Position numbers and translations under genes: made by a program
Assembly: GCF_963675165.1 (NCBI RefSeq)
Contig: NC_087387.1
Location: forward strand, 3,151,501 to 3,215,500
Direction of reading: 5' to 3'
From: Halichondria panicea
Taxonomy: Eukaryota > Porifera > Demospongiae > Suberitida > Halichondriidae
Length of the DNA stretch: 64,000 bases
Shown: piece by piece, positions 46,801 to 58,346 of the stretch
How the letters are laid out: each line of letters starts with the position of its first letter
Numbering within the stretch: the first letter of the stretch is position 1
The notes under the pieces: generated by a model
The model's input: only the letters and a program-made list of their open reading frames with translations
The model's database searches: none
What the model was told of the DNA's origin: nothing

Positions 46801-49800
46801 TTTATTGGCATATGGAGCTGTTTTCTGAGGCTGTGCTGAAGTCATTCAATGTATGCTTGCTGTTACATAACTTATATTTGACTTGGTCTTGCTGCTTACT
46901 GCATGGTTTAATTATATTCATAATCATGTCCTTTCCGTGGTTACTACTGTGGTTGCAAGCCAAATTACACATGCAAGTTTTACTAAAATGACTGTATCAT
47001 TGACAAGGCTTTAGTGCAATCTTAACTAATGTTGAATGGGAATGTGCAAATAGATGAAATTGATGCTACAAACGATTCAAAAGAGGCCTTCTCTGTACAT
47101 CTGTAAAAGTAACCGTAACTCGAGAAAAAAGCGAATCCACAAATCAAACAGAAAATTTTTGCACTTTTTTTTATCAACAGTCGTAGTCAATTATTCCCCA
47201 CTTCTTTGTCCCTGAAATTAAGTACCATAATTATAATTATGGTTCCATTAGCTAGGTGTAGCTATGCCTCAAGCTATTGTGCTTGGATTTTTGTATGTTA
47301 ACTTTTCAACACGACAGTGCACGACAAGAAGTAATGTAAAGATATAATTCCACTGTACAGGAATACAGGGATACAGGGGTATACAACTCAGTACTCTGAT
47401 GTTATTGTGCATAATTATTATATACATCTAGTCCGTACATTTCTTCAGCTATGCAATTTAGGTGTGGAAGATCGTGTTAGCAACTTTGCGATCTAACCTT
47501 TGCGTTCTGGCAAGGATAGTGATGTCATAGAAGTCTGGTATAGGTATTAGCGATTTTACGATTTTGTTTTTGCGAAGCGCTCAAATGCTAATGTTTGATG
47601 CTCGAAAAACACTCCTGTGATTAATACGGTATATTTATAGTGGTGGTGCCAATTTATAATCACGTTTTGGAGCATCCAAATAATATTATATAGTGGACAT
47701 ACACTTTGGAGCAAGCGGTTTTAATGGTGGTTTTATTGGTTGTCTCCAGTTTCAGTGAACAGAATGTCCAGCATGGGGTTTTGTGTCAGTATAATGTTGA
47801 GTGTAGGGGGTCTTAATTCATTATGCTCTGTATACTATAGGCTGCGAAAACTATTCAAGTTCAAGCTGTAGAAAACAAATCTGTGCTGCAAACTGAAGTG
47901 AGAGCTGTGAAGAATAGTGTCAGTGCAACAGGGAGAAAGATTGAGCATGTCAAAAGTGAAATTAAACTAACGAAAGCCTCATTGTCTTGTTTAAATGAGT
48001 TATCGCCAATATCCACGAGCACTGCTTTGATTTCCTTAAAAAGTTTTAAATCATCAAATACCAAAGTTGTATCTCCATTTCCAAGTCAGCATACACCAAT
48101 TCCTGACATTCTAATTGAGCCTGTGTCTCAGCATCATACACCAATTCCTGACATTCTAATTGAGCCTGTGTCTGATTGTGATGCCAGTACATGTAACTCT
48201 GTTTTAGAGATAGAACCAATTTCTGACAGTGAAGTAAGTGAAGAAAGTCTATCTAAAGCTGCAAACCTGATAGTTGTAGAAGCAATCAGCGATACAGAAA
48301 TGGATACATCTAGTGCTCACCACACAGACAATCGATCTAGTGCATTTGAAAGTGCTTCTGTTGCTGAGGAAAACCGCTGTATCAAACCAGTCGGGAACAG
48401 TGTCGATGAATTGCATTCTACCTCAATAATTACTAAAACCTGCCAAATCGATTGTTTTAGTAACCTGTCTCAGTCCACTACTAGCTGTGTATGTCTTCCT
48501 GAAACCATTGTGAATGCTCAGGCTGCATCAGACTGCTTTGGTAGTGCACAGATTATTGGTTCATCAAAAGGTGTAAGTGTAAAAACTGCTGATTACAGTA
48601 CGTCTGAGAGTACTCAAAGTCCAAAACCTGAACCTGTTTTTGTGCAGGAAGAACGCTCTATGCAATGTTCCCTTCCCCAAACACCAATTACCGGTAATGC
48701 TATTGCTTGGAGTACATTGCAGCTCAAACCTCAATTATGCACACCTGTTACCAAAACTGGAAGTGTGCCAAATCTTGTTCCTGTCAATAAGATATTTTAC
48801 AACGGAACGAATAACCTTTTCTCATTAGGAAATGAACCACCTTGTTTGGCTGTTTCAGTGAATAATCTTGAGTCGCTTGATGTTGAATCTGCTTGCATTA
48901 ACGAATCTTTGCTGAAGGACATTCAACAGAAGGCTACACTTCCGGATGCTACACATTCCTGTAATCCAACTTCATCTTCTGTTTGCTCTCAGCAAAGTAC
49001 TTTGTTTCGAAACAGAAAACAAAAAAAACCCTTACACATGACCCTCAAACGTAAAGCAGAAATGCTCAGTAAAGAACGTGGTATAGATCTTGCAAAAGAA
49101 GTATCGGCATTAAAAGTCCCTACAAGCTCAAATGATATTAAAACTGCTGCATGTGGAAAACTGCAGGGTGCTAAAAAGCGAAAGCGATCACTTAAAAATA
49201 TGAGTTTCAAAATTCTGGATTCGAAACGTATGAAATTAGTTAATAATCAAGCTAAGACGTGTTTCCAAGTCAAGGATGTAGCTGATGTAGATAGCCGTGA
49301 TTCAACCCGTACATCTTCTGGTGTAGACAAAGTAACTGTTACCTTGCAACAGGCTTTCGAATCAGTTGCTCAAGAAAGCAGAACTGTGAAATCTACTCAA
49401 GTTTTGAAATTATTACAGGCTACTGGTGCTTTTCCTGTGAGTCAAGCAACCCATTCCATATCAACATGTAGTCAAGTGGACATCTCTACAATCTTCAGTC
49501 GTACCAAACTACGTACAGATCAGTCCAGCTCCTCAGTTGTGAAAATGTCAGCTACCTCCTTGGATGTTCCTCGGAGAACTAGCTGCACTAAAATAGGTAA
49601 AGTGTATACTCCATACTCGTCTCCTCTTCTCTCATTCAGCTCCTACATGTTAAGCCCCGCCTATCGGCAACAGGAGAAACTACAGCTTAGCTCTATCACG
49701 CACTCATGTAAATTGAATCCGAAGCAAGTTTTGTGTAAGTTTGAATTGTTAGGGGTGTGTAAAGATCCTAAGTGCGATTCTCAGCATTTGCGACAAGTGG

Positions 49801-51144
49801 TACTGTCTAATAAAGAGATTGTCACCAGGCTTGTTACCCATACTCCCAAAATGGCACAGTGCACACCAGCTGAACTTGAAATTGCTGAAGTAACTCAGCC
49901 AGAGTATAGGAAACTCATTGTAAACAAGATCTCAAAGTATGCATCGTCAGTGGTGGAACGTTATTCCCCAAAGCTTTCTGACGAGGAGATATACCAATTT
50001 ACAGCACATGAAGTCAATAAAGCAATGGCGGTAGATGATCCAAAACATGGCAAACATCATTTTGTTAGTTTTAGTGATAGAGGCTGGTTAGTCAAAACCA
50101 ATGTAGAGAGTCAGTTTAGCCCTGCTGTTGGAGTCAACGTGCCAGAGCTGGGTGTGTCTTATCCAGAACGAACTGACATTGCATTGTCTGGTGACAATAA
50201 TGACACACCCAAAAGGTATTCCATCGTTAATCTGGTTAATTGTCATTTAACCCTTTTTTTCTTTTGATAGGCGATACTTCAAATCCTGTGTTGAGAAACC
50301 CCACCCAGATACGTTTGCTGAGGACGGTGTGAAGCACTGGCTGGAAAAGGCTGATAACTGTATTTCACAGAACAAATGGGACGAGGCTCTAACGTCCCTA
50401 AGTGAAGGGCTTAAGAAGCACAATAAATCGGTGGTATGTTGAATATATTTTGCTGAATATGTTCGTAGTGCTAGCTTTAGCTGTTACTATAGTGGCAGTA
50501 TATTGAATGCCACAAAAATTTAAGTAGGCCCAAACCCTTTTCAAAACCGAATATAACGAGTGTTGCCAGCTGCGCTGTGCTAATGCCTCTCGCCATGTTA
50601 TGCTTTCGCTCAAAAGTGTTATAGTAGTTAGAGATGAATTTTACATTAAAAATTGCATACAAAGAAAGCTAAAAACTCTGTGTACATGCATCTATTGTAT
50701 ATGGTACCATTGTTACATGTAGTATTGTTTTGTGGCTTACCAGCCTCAAGAAAGATGAAAATTGATTCTGCTAAGGGTTCAAAATGGATTGTCTCACACA
50801 TGGGGATGAGCGCGCATGCGCATTAGATCTGGAATAAGGATGTGCCTGCAAGAGGTCAAGTTCCCAAAAATTAAATTGCTAGCTGCTTTAGCAGCTCTTT
50901 TCTGACTCCTGTAGCTAATAAAAAGCTAGCGCTTTAGTGCAAGGCTAACTCATAAGTTTAATAGAAACTTTGTGCGAACAAATGATGCTATGACAGATTC
51001 TGCAACAGCCCTCAATGTGAAGCCATAACTCGAAAAAGAAGCTTTAGTTTGCTAATCCACGAATCAAAATCCAAGAGAAGCCTATAGAAGCTGTTAGTTT
51101 CGTCGCATTGCAACCGTTGAGCAGTTAGATGTACAGCTGGAACA

Positions 51145-51193
<49 letters not shown>

Positions 51194-53235
51194 CACACAC
51201 ACACACAACACACACACAGTCAGCTTTACCGTATCCCTCGTGCGGCTACGTCTCGAGGCATAAATATGTCACAAGCTTACAACAACTCTTTTAATTTTTA
51301 TGTGCGCATTTACATCATACGTATACAACACATCAATTGTAGATCAGTACCGATTTCAGTACGCTGTTGCATGTATAATTGTACAGGAATTGTGGCTGTG
51401 CTGGCTTCGTTTGCATTCTTACCTTCACAAGATAAATGCTGCACCACATTCGGAAAGCTCTCTGAATGATGCTTGTACAATAGCTCTTGAGTCGACACAG
51501 TCGTACAAACTTCTGTTGGAGGTAATTCTAAAAAATATTTATCTGCATAAAAATTATGTGAATGCAACTGCTTTTACTTTTGTAGTGCATTCGAATTGGG
51601 GTAAAGTATGACTGGAAGCAAAGCTGGATTGTAAAAGGATTGGAGATGATATCTTGTGTCCCATCCAACAATACCACCTCTCACCAGAGTCTGGAGCTGC
51701 TCCTAAATAGTGCTCTATTGAGTTTGACTGTTGGGAAAGTGGATATGGCATTAAGGACAGTAGAAGTAGCACTATTTGGATCATCAGAAAGGCCGTGCTC
51801 TAGCTCTCTGGGTAATAAGTCTTTAATTATAGTTTCGTACGATTTTTTTTATTATTGTATTGTATGTACAGACCTGTCTCCACGACTAACAGTGCAGGAT
51901 AGGCTGTGTGCTTGCCTGTTTTTTCTTCATGTTTTGTACTGGCGTGAAATCCCCTCATTTATATTCAACAGTGCAAGTAGTACACACATTCCTTTCCAGC
52001 TTGTGTCTAAGGTAAATGAACCACTGGTACCATTGCTGATTATTATTAATTTTATATGTTCAGGTATTTTTCCTTGAGTGGGATGAGGGCAAAACCCTCT
52101 CAGGGCCAAAACTTGAAAGCATCAGGTCTTACTTCAAGAGTACGTTTTTAGCTTCAGGGTACTGTATATAGATATACATGCATAGATATACATGCATGTG
52201 TCTTTGATGTGGTAACATCTTGCAATACACAAACATAACGCTGCTATGTTTAGTACATCTATCATTCGAAGGCCACTGTCAGGCCACTTTCAGTTTAAGC
52301 CCATATTAAGTGCAATGTATAAACCTTGTGTGAAGTATGTTTTGTGTGAAGTTTTTACAATAAAATCCAGAACAGAAGGATTTTATTGTCTATCTGCTTT
52401 TGTCTTGGATACAGAGTCAATACAGCTGTGTGCGTTTGATGTTGGCGAGACGACTAAGGCTTGTCTGCCCTTGTTGGTAAGCATGGTCAGTTTTGAAGCC
52501 ACACATGGGGACTCTCAAAGAGCGATTTGTGAAATTGAGTTACTGGTTCAGAAGTATCCCAACAACGTGGAGTTGTGGTTATTGTGCGCAAGGTGAGAGT
52601 GAACAAAATGTATATGCATTATATACTCCTCGATTCCTATACAGCTGCTCATTAATGTTTCCAGCAAGTTGTGCGTTGTGCCCCTAACATGTAATTATTG
52701 GTTACGATACACAGGGCTATGGTGCAAGCTGGGCAGTCTCCTGTTTCATGTCTAGAAAGGTCCGTCACTGCCTGCCCTAGCAACGCCTGGTTGTTCTATG
52801 CCGCAGCTCAATTAGCACTCTCTCCACTGCATCAACTACCCAATCACAATGTGACACAACGCAAGAAGCAGGCAATAAATTGGTTGGAGATATGTATCAA
52901 GTCATTTTACAAAGAAGATCCCTCGGTTAAAATTGAACCACTTTTCCTCTACCGGTATGGTATAATTATACATGTGTAATATTATTGTATACATGTATTC
53001 ATGGAAAGTGGCTGAGTAAAAAAAAAATGCACTACCCCTACCCCACTCATTTGTGTAGAACCTCCATAGATTTGTACTACCTGACTTTGCTTTCTAGGAA
53101 GTTGCTTGGCCAGATGGTGCCGTACACTCTCAAGTCACCTTTGTTTGCTAATGATGTTGACCCAAACAAACTAGGCACACAGCGTGCTGCACTATGGATG
53201 TGTTATTGGTATGTGTGCTGACTCTACTCTAGGAT

Positions 53236-53290
<55 letters not shown>

Positions 53291-54481
53291 ATTCTCAGCC
53301 TTCTTGTTGAGCTAGCTGAACCCAGCTCAGTCAGTACTGGGTTTCACCACCAGTCGGCTGTCGATGCTTTTGAGTCTGCTGTCCACTCTCTCCTGGACCG
53401 AGAAAGCTGTATTATGTTGTGGCGAGGGTATCTGTTGCATCTCAGATCGAATGCCATCCAAAAAAGTGAAAGGTTGAGCTCCTATCTATCGTGCACAAAA
53501 AGATGTCTGCAAGCCATTGACTACAAACTGGTGTATCTCGACACATATTCTGGACAGCCGAGACACTATGATGATTACTCCTTTCATAATGAGGTCAGAT
53601 GTGCCACTCTGGTTGTATTTCATTAATGTGTTTTGTTACCACAGACTATCGATTTATTCATGAGCAGTTTGGATTGCACGTTGCCCCAGAAGCTGTGTTT
53701 GCTACAGAGCTTCGGTGCTCTCCTGCCCAATAATGTTGACCTGACAGCCAAGTACGAAGTGGATATATAATTATGGTTGTATGAATATTAATTTTGCTAT
53801 TTAGATAATAATAATAATAATAATAATCTGACTGTTATTTCAGGATCGTTAAGTGTGCCGTACAACAAGAAACACCTTGCACAGAGATTGCCCAGTCGTT
53901 ATTGGCCACACACCTTGCAAAATTCCCTAACAATGCGCCCTTGTGGAGAATGTATGTTGTTGTATAATTATAGTGCATGATTGGGTGGGTTAAGTGCATA
54001 ATTTATTCTTGTCGAAATTATGTCCTATTATGATAAGGGCTGCTTCAATTGAAGTGAATCTCGGACATACTAGGGAAGCACGATGGACGTATCAACAGGC
54101 TACTGATGCTTTACCCCACTCCTTATCCCTCTGGATAGATGTGAGTCCTGCCTTCAAATAAATTACAGGATGTCAAATTAATATTATTGTGACTGTGTGT
54201 GGGTGCTGTTTTATGTTCACTCCCGTGTATTATTGTTGTGTTCACATGCATTCTGACTCTTTGTACACAACTAATATAATTATTGGTTAACGATTGTTTT
54301 GACCCCATAAGCTCTGTAACTCCCTCACATACACACCAAACAGTTTTTGATGTTCGAAGTTAAGAATTACGTTGACAATCCTGGCGTTGACCTGCCTGCG
54401 CTACTAGTGACTAACATATTGTCGAAGGCACATGGGTGTGGTGTAGACCTTTACACAGCATTCAATCATCATTCCTCGTAG
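37870..54481 (+). CDS. ZFC3H1: ZFC3H1, nuclear RNA-decay scaffold (PAXT connector)
   Basis: Twenty-one exons: 37870-37954, 38079-41919, 42413-42821, 42877-43062, 43136-43333, 43387-43496, 43550-43688, 47841-50215, 50271-50433, 51387-51521, 51586-51811, 51872-52011, 52064-52139, 52415-52592, 52715-52954, 53098-53208, 53299-53593, 53645-53751, 53844-53951, 54038-54140 and 54344-54481. Total 9363 nt, 3120 residues; human ZFC3H1 has 1989. The CCCH finger is C-x7-C-x4-C-x3-H (CKFELLGVCKDPKCDSQH, residues 2288-2305). It is preceded by the family block YSSPLLSFSSYMLSP and EKLQLSS. A coiled coil lies at about 1600-1700 and HAT/TPR-type helical repeats at about 2450-3120. In humans it bridges MTR4 and PABPN1 to send polyadenylated nuclear RNA to the exosome. 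The extra length is mostly low-complexity Ser/Pro/Asp-rich sequence in exon 2. Exon 8 holds a tandem 14-15-residue duplication (TPIPDILIEPVSQ). Confidence 0.96.
42087..42293. repeat. pogo/Tigger-like MITE in ZFC3H1 intron 2
   Basis: TA-CAGTTGAGCCTCGGTTATCC at the left and GGATAACCGAGGCTCAACTG-TA at the right: a 20-bp exact inverted repeat with TA duplication. The left end holds three tandem TTATCCGAAT words. It is 207 bp, non-coding. Confidence 0.9.
44153..44774. repeat. family H foldback, long copy
   Basis: The left end TAGCCTCCTTCACTGGCCTT with GACTGCTTGCGCATGCGCCA, the right end GCGCATGCGCAAGCAGTCGA and GTGCGGCCTGGGATCGAGGC-TA. Long arms resemble 28614-28907, with about 330 bp of extra interior. 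Confidence 0.8.
45217..46797 (+). repeat. family C block: two large direct repeats plus a 50-bp tandem triplet
   Basis: The segment starting ACTAGAGCACTAAAGTGCAA at 45217 recurs at 45926, each copy about 550-700 bp and ending in the CATCCAGGTRAGCAGA unit. From about 46651 a 50-bp unit (ACGACTACTATAACCCGTGG, then CCGCCCACGCGCCTCGGGTT) is repeated three times. (CAAA)n tracts lie at 45897-45925 and 46618-46652. A fragment or reverse copy occurs at 7033, 24990 and 59550. Confidence 0.8.
50553..51263 (-). repeat. family B element in ZFC3H1 intron 9
   Basis: Reverse orientation, from AATGCCTCTCGCCATGTTAT on the left to CGTATCCCTCGTGCGGCTAC and TCTCGAGGCATAA on the right. Its microsatellite has grown to about 75 bp of (CA)n (51146-51220). 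Confidence 0.8.
53236..53287. repeat. (CA)26 microsatellite filling ZFC3H1 intron 16
   Basis: Intron 16 (53209-53298) is 90 nt, of which 52 nt are an uninterrupted CA run ending 11 nt before the exon. The acceptor is CCCTATTCTCAG. Confidence 0.9.
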
Positions 54482-54775
54482 TTTCATACATGACTCATGT
54501 TCACACACAATCACAATAATTATAATGTTATGGGTAAGTTACCTCTAGGCCATGTACGTAGTTATAATCATGATGCTGACTTTTCCTAGCTACATTGACA
54601 TTGTGTTGTGTATGAAATTTTGACATTGTACGTATACCTCCACCAATCACTATTCCAATATTTATTAATCCTGTTGTTGAAGTGTTGACATACAACTTTT
54701 TGAGTAATGACTGTAATATAATTATAGAGTTGACATTAACTGACTATTGTACATTGTAGGTAATTGTACGCTAGC

Positions 54776-57700
54776 CTACATAGTGTTGCTTTTGTGTCTT
54801 CTCCGTGTTTTAACATGAGGGTGTGGGATAAGCTTGTGCCAATGACTAATTGGATGCTGCGGGCTTGCCAACATTTCTTGGTAGTGAGTCACACCCAGTT
54901 CAGTATGCACGTTTGGACCAATGTACGCCATGCCTATCACATCATTTCGACGGAACATGTCGTGGTCCATTACAAACAATTCAATGCTAATGTCCTGTGG
55001 GTTCATTCCAAGGATATTGAATTCGAACGCATCATTAAACACTGGTGCCAGTGTGCTTTTCTTCATTGTTGACTTCCACTTGCTCATTCGTTGCTGTTTG
55101 TGTAGAAGATAGACTTTGACGTATGGATCTGTGTGCATGCAATAATTTATGAACATGAGAATTATTGTTCGAGTTATTATATATACCTTGAGAATATTAT
55201 TTTTGGTCAAATGATTATTGTTAGGGAGTAGATCATCAATCATAAGTATAATTATGTCGACATTCAAATCCCTGTATAACAGAGCCCTGGTACATTGGGG
55301 AGGGGGGGGGGGGGGGAGCAGTAGGTTTGAGCAATGAATGAAAAATACTGTAGAATGAAGTTTTGAGTCCAATTATGTGCGGCCATGCAGGCCGGGCGTA
55401 TATTTAATTGTACAATGTATACTAGTATAATAATTGTCGTCTATAACATAATGATATTCGGCCGTACCTGCTAGTCCCCATTTGTGAGGCCTGGGAAGGT
55501 TGGAGGCCTTCAATACAATGCCATGAATCATGTTACTCTGAGGGATGTAGCATAGGGACAGAAGTAGATCTCCAGTAGCAAAACGCTGAGAAGGTAACAG
55601 ACAATAAAGTCTCGTTAGTAACGTGCATGTATTTGTGAATATAGCAGTTTAGTTTCTGCAGTCAATACATGCAGAACAAGTATTAGTTATTGCCCAGCCA
55701 GAGTGCAACATGCCATATATTGCACTGGAGCAATAATTATTATAATGCCCGAGGGCATTATGTCATCCAGTGCAATATATGGCATGTTGCACGAGGGCGC
55801 CTGCAATAACTAACTTGTTGCCCAATGACGTTAAACTCGTAACTGGTCATATAAGTCGTAATAAAAGACATGTGTTTTGAAGGAATTTAGTGTATTCATT
55901 AGTTTTGCTGAATTCCATAGTAAATTTTTAGGTTTTCTTCCCACTAGTAGTTATAAAAGTAGTAGCCTATAAAAGGGTGGGATGGTGGGGCATAAGTGAC
56001 AAGTCCCAAATGGATATCTCTTAAAGAAATCTACTGCATTTATACACAGTGCAAGTGCATATAATCCAGTGCATTAGTTATAGTTGTGACACATGCACGA
56101 GTGCCACATGGGATATATTGGCTCAGTAGTGACTTAGTCTCATGATCAGCCCTCCTGAGAAGGGGTCTGTCTTGAGGTCATTTTACAGTGGAATGTGCCA
56201 GACCAATGGAATGTAATCAATTCCTGACCTTACGCTCCCACGTATTTGTTAATTGTACAAAGCATCAAGCGCAGGCATCTCTCGCTTCAATCTATGTCTT
56301 TTGCCTGTGGTGCTAACTCTCTGTGCCCAAGGACCCCTGCTTGACTTGCTTATGCTTCGTAGCAGCGTCTATGTATGAAGCGTTTACCATGCGTTAATGA
56401 TTATCCAAATGCGTTGAGCAATGTGCAGTTCTTTATTGCCTCCTATAATATCACCTGACTAGAATAAGTCAATCTGATTGAGCCGCTGGAATTCCAGCGT
56501 GTGCAACAAAACTACATCAAGAGTGCTCAGACCCCTTCTCAGGAGGGGGCTGATCCATGAGACGAGTAGTGACTTTAGGCCCGAGGGCTGATCCATGAGA
56601 CTAGTAGTGACTTAGGCCGAGGGCCGCAGGCCTCGAGGGAAACGGCACTACTGAGCCAATATATCCCATGTGGCAGGAGTGAGCTGTGTAACAACTGCAT
56701 TCCTTGTGCATTCCTTTCTGTGCACACATCACTCCTTTTATAGGACAACTAGTTTCAACTACTTGTGGTGGCTGTGGAATGCACCAGACGCATGAAAAAC
56801 GTTTTCTGCCTACCACTGAATCTGTTTAACACTATAAAAGGGACCGTTTCAGGTTTCAGGTTACTGGGTGGAGGGTGGGCTTTAGGTAACTTCAGCCATA
56901 CTATGCCAGTATCTAGATATTGGCACAGTTCAAGGCTTGACCTGTGCCATATGGCAGATATTGGCACAGTGTCTCATTTGATCTGCCCACTCAAAATGCA
57001 ACAATGCCATATAATGCAGTGCAATATAATATGGTAGCCATGGCAGTGATGCAACATGCCATATACTGAGCACTGGATTGCTTTGATCTGCCCACTCACT
57101 GGGCAACAAAGATCAATAATGAACAAATTTATTTAGGGTGTTAGTAATTGTGTGGTGTGGTGTACGGTTTTACACATAATAATTGACCCTTGCTGAGAGA
57201 GATGTGATCTATACATATATCGATCTATATACAGTGTGATAATTAATATATACCTGCAACAACTCTCTCCCTTCCCCCACTTTCTTCACCATGCTCACTC
57301 CAAACAGGTCAGCCTCTGACAGGGGAACAATAACAGATCCCACCAAGTGATCTCTGCTAAACTTGTCATGAGAAAACAATTGGAAAACCAGCACATGCTC
57401 GTACAATTCTTCAGAAACTAGACTATGAAACTCAAACTCTTCATTGAATATAGGATTTGTTGCTTTGGAGGAAACATTGGTTTGGTATATTTTATCTCGA
57501 CTTGGCAGAATAAACACGGAGAGGAAAAAATATGTTGATCCCCATATCTCACTTGTCAAGTTGTAAGCGCTCACAAGGCGAACAGACAGCACTCTCTTCT
57601 GGATGTCATAGTAGAGAGAGAATTCGACCGCGGGCTCAGATTGAGTATCCTTGACAGAGTGATGAATTAGCGGCGGTGGAGTAAACGGTGGTGATTCTGA

Positions 57701-58036
57701 TTGAGACATTTCCGAGATTGTTCCAATAGTTCTACCTTTGTCAGATATATACATGGGCTCACAGTCTAATTCTCGTGATGTTGGCTGCTGAGTCACTGGC
57801 ATTATCGCACTATCAGATGTATATGCTCTCGGTCTCATGTACGAGTGTTGTCGAAACTGTTTTGTCTCTTGTGGGAAGTCGAACATCTTCTTCATGGGAA
57901 CACCAACTACAGGCACATCAGTATCAATAGTTTTAGAAGGCTGGTAGTATTCTATGTGTGAATACCTATCCTTCTGTCTTCTGCCCTTGAAGCAGGGATC
58001 ACAGCAGCATTCACAGCACAACTGTGAACACTCCAT
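54776..58036 (-). CDS. synaptotagmin-like protein 2 (Cys-rich N-terminus, two C2 domains)
   Basis: Three exons: 57254-58036, 55468-55585 and 54776-55128, total 1254 nt, 417 residues. The N-terminus has a Cys cluster (CSQLCCECCCDPC) instead of a clear transmembrane helix, likely a palmitoylation site, as in SYT17 (B/K protein). C2A spans about 137-255 and C2B about 262-400, with the linker LLLSLCYIPQSNMIHGIVLKA and the C-terminal HWHKLI motif usual for synaptotagmin C2B domains. C2A lacks the usual loop-1 Asp (STYFFLSVF replaces SDPYVKV); C2B keeps DPYVKV and MDHD. It probably acts in membrane trafficking. The downstream neighbour in the tandem pair, it starts 310 bp after its sister's stop. 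A minus-strand AATAAA is at 54666-54661. Confidence 0.9.
55690..57110. repeat. foldback cluster in intron 1 of the synaptotagmin-like 2 gene
   Basis: AGTGCAACATGCCATATATTGCACTGGA (55711-55738) is inverted at about 55770-55797 and recurs in direct orientation near 57046-57075. A second foldback, 56096-56680, has arms GCCACATGGGATATATTGGC and inverse, with AGAAGGGGTCTG/CCCCTTCTCAGG and GATCAGCCC/GGGCTGATC pairs. No coding exon is seen. Confidence 0.65.
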
Positions 58037-58346
58037 TTTACGTCCACGGTTCGATCTTCAGAGATGTCAGGTTATATAACTGTAGCTGTAATAATAATAA
58101 TACTGTAGCTATCTATATAGCCTACATAATTATATGTATTGGACTTTTAGTCAACACCTTGGATCTAATTGCGTTTCCGCTTTGATTCATTAAAAATTCA
58201 CATCTGATTTCATTTTCAACCATTACATCCGGTCATGACCCGACTGTTTCACCATCTATGGTTCACATGCACAATGCAATGATACACATTGTCATTGAAC
58301 AGACAATGATACAATTTTACTACAAAAGTCATATCAAAGTTTTTAC

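Larger units (their letters stand above)
43689..47840. other. 4.15-kb ZFC3H1 intron 7 filled with repeats
   Basis: The largest intron of the gene; its neighbours are 48-70 nt to about 0.95 kb. It contains a family H foldback (44153-44774) and the family C block (45217-46797). The 143-codon antisense frame at 44654-45085 begins inside the foldback end and has no domain. The remainder (46800-47840) is unique AT-rich sequence. Confidence 0.6.

Noticed and set aside
51012-51215. 67-codon frame rich in Val-Cys repeats
   Set aside because: A translation of the (CA)n microsatellite within a family B element.
52477-52496. A possible intron at TTG|GTAAGC...CAG in ZFC3H1 exon 14
   Set aside because: The gap would be only 20 nt, too short, and the read-through frame is open and continues the HAT-like sequence.
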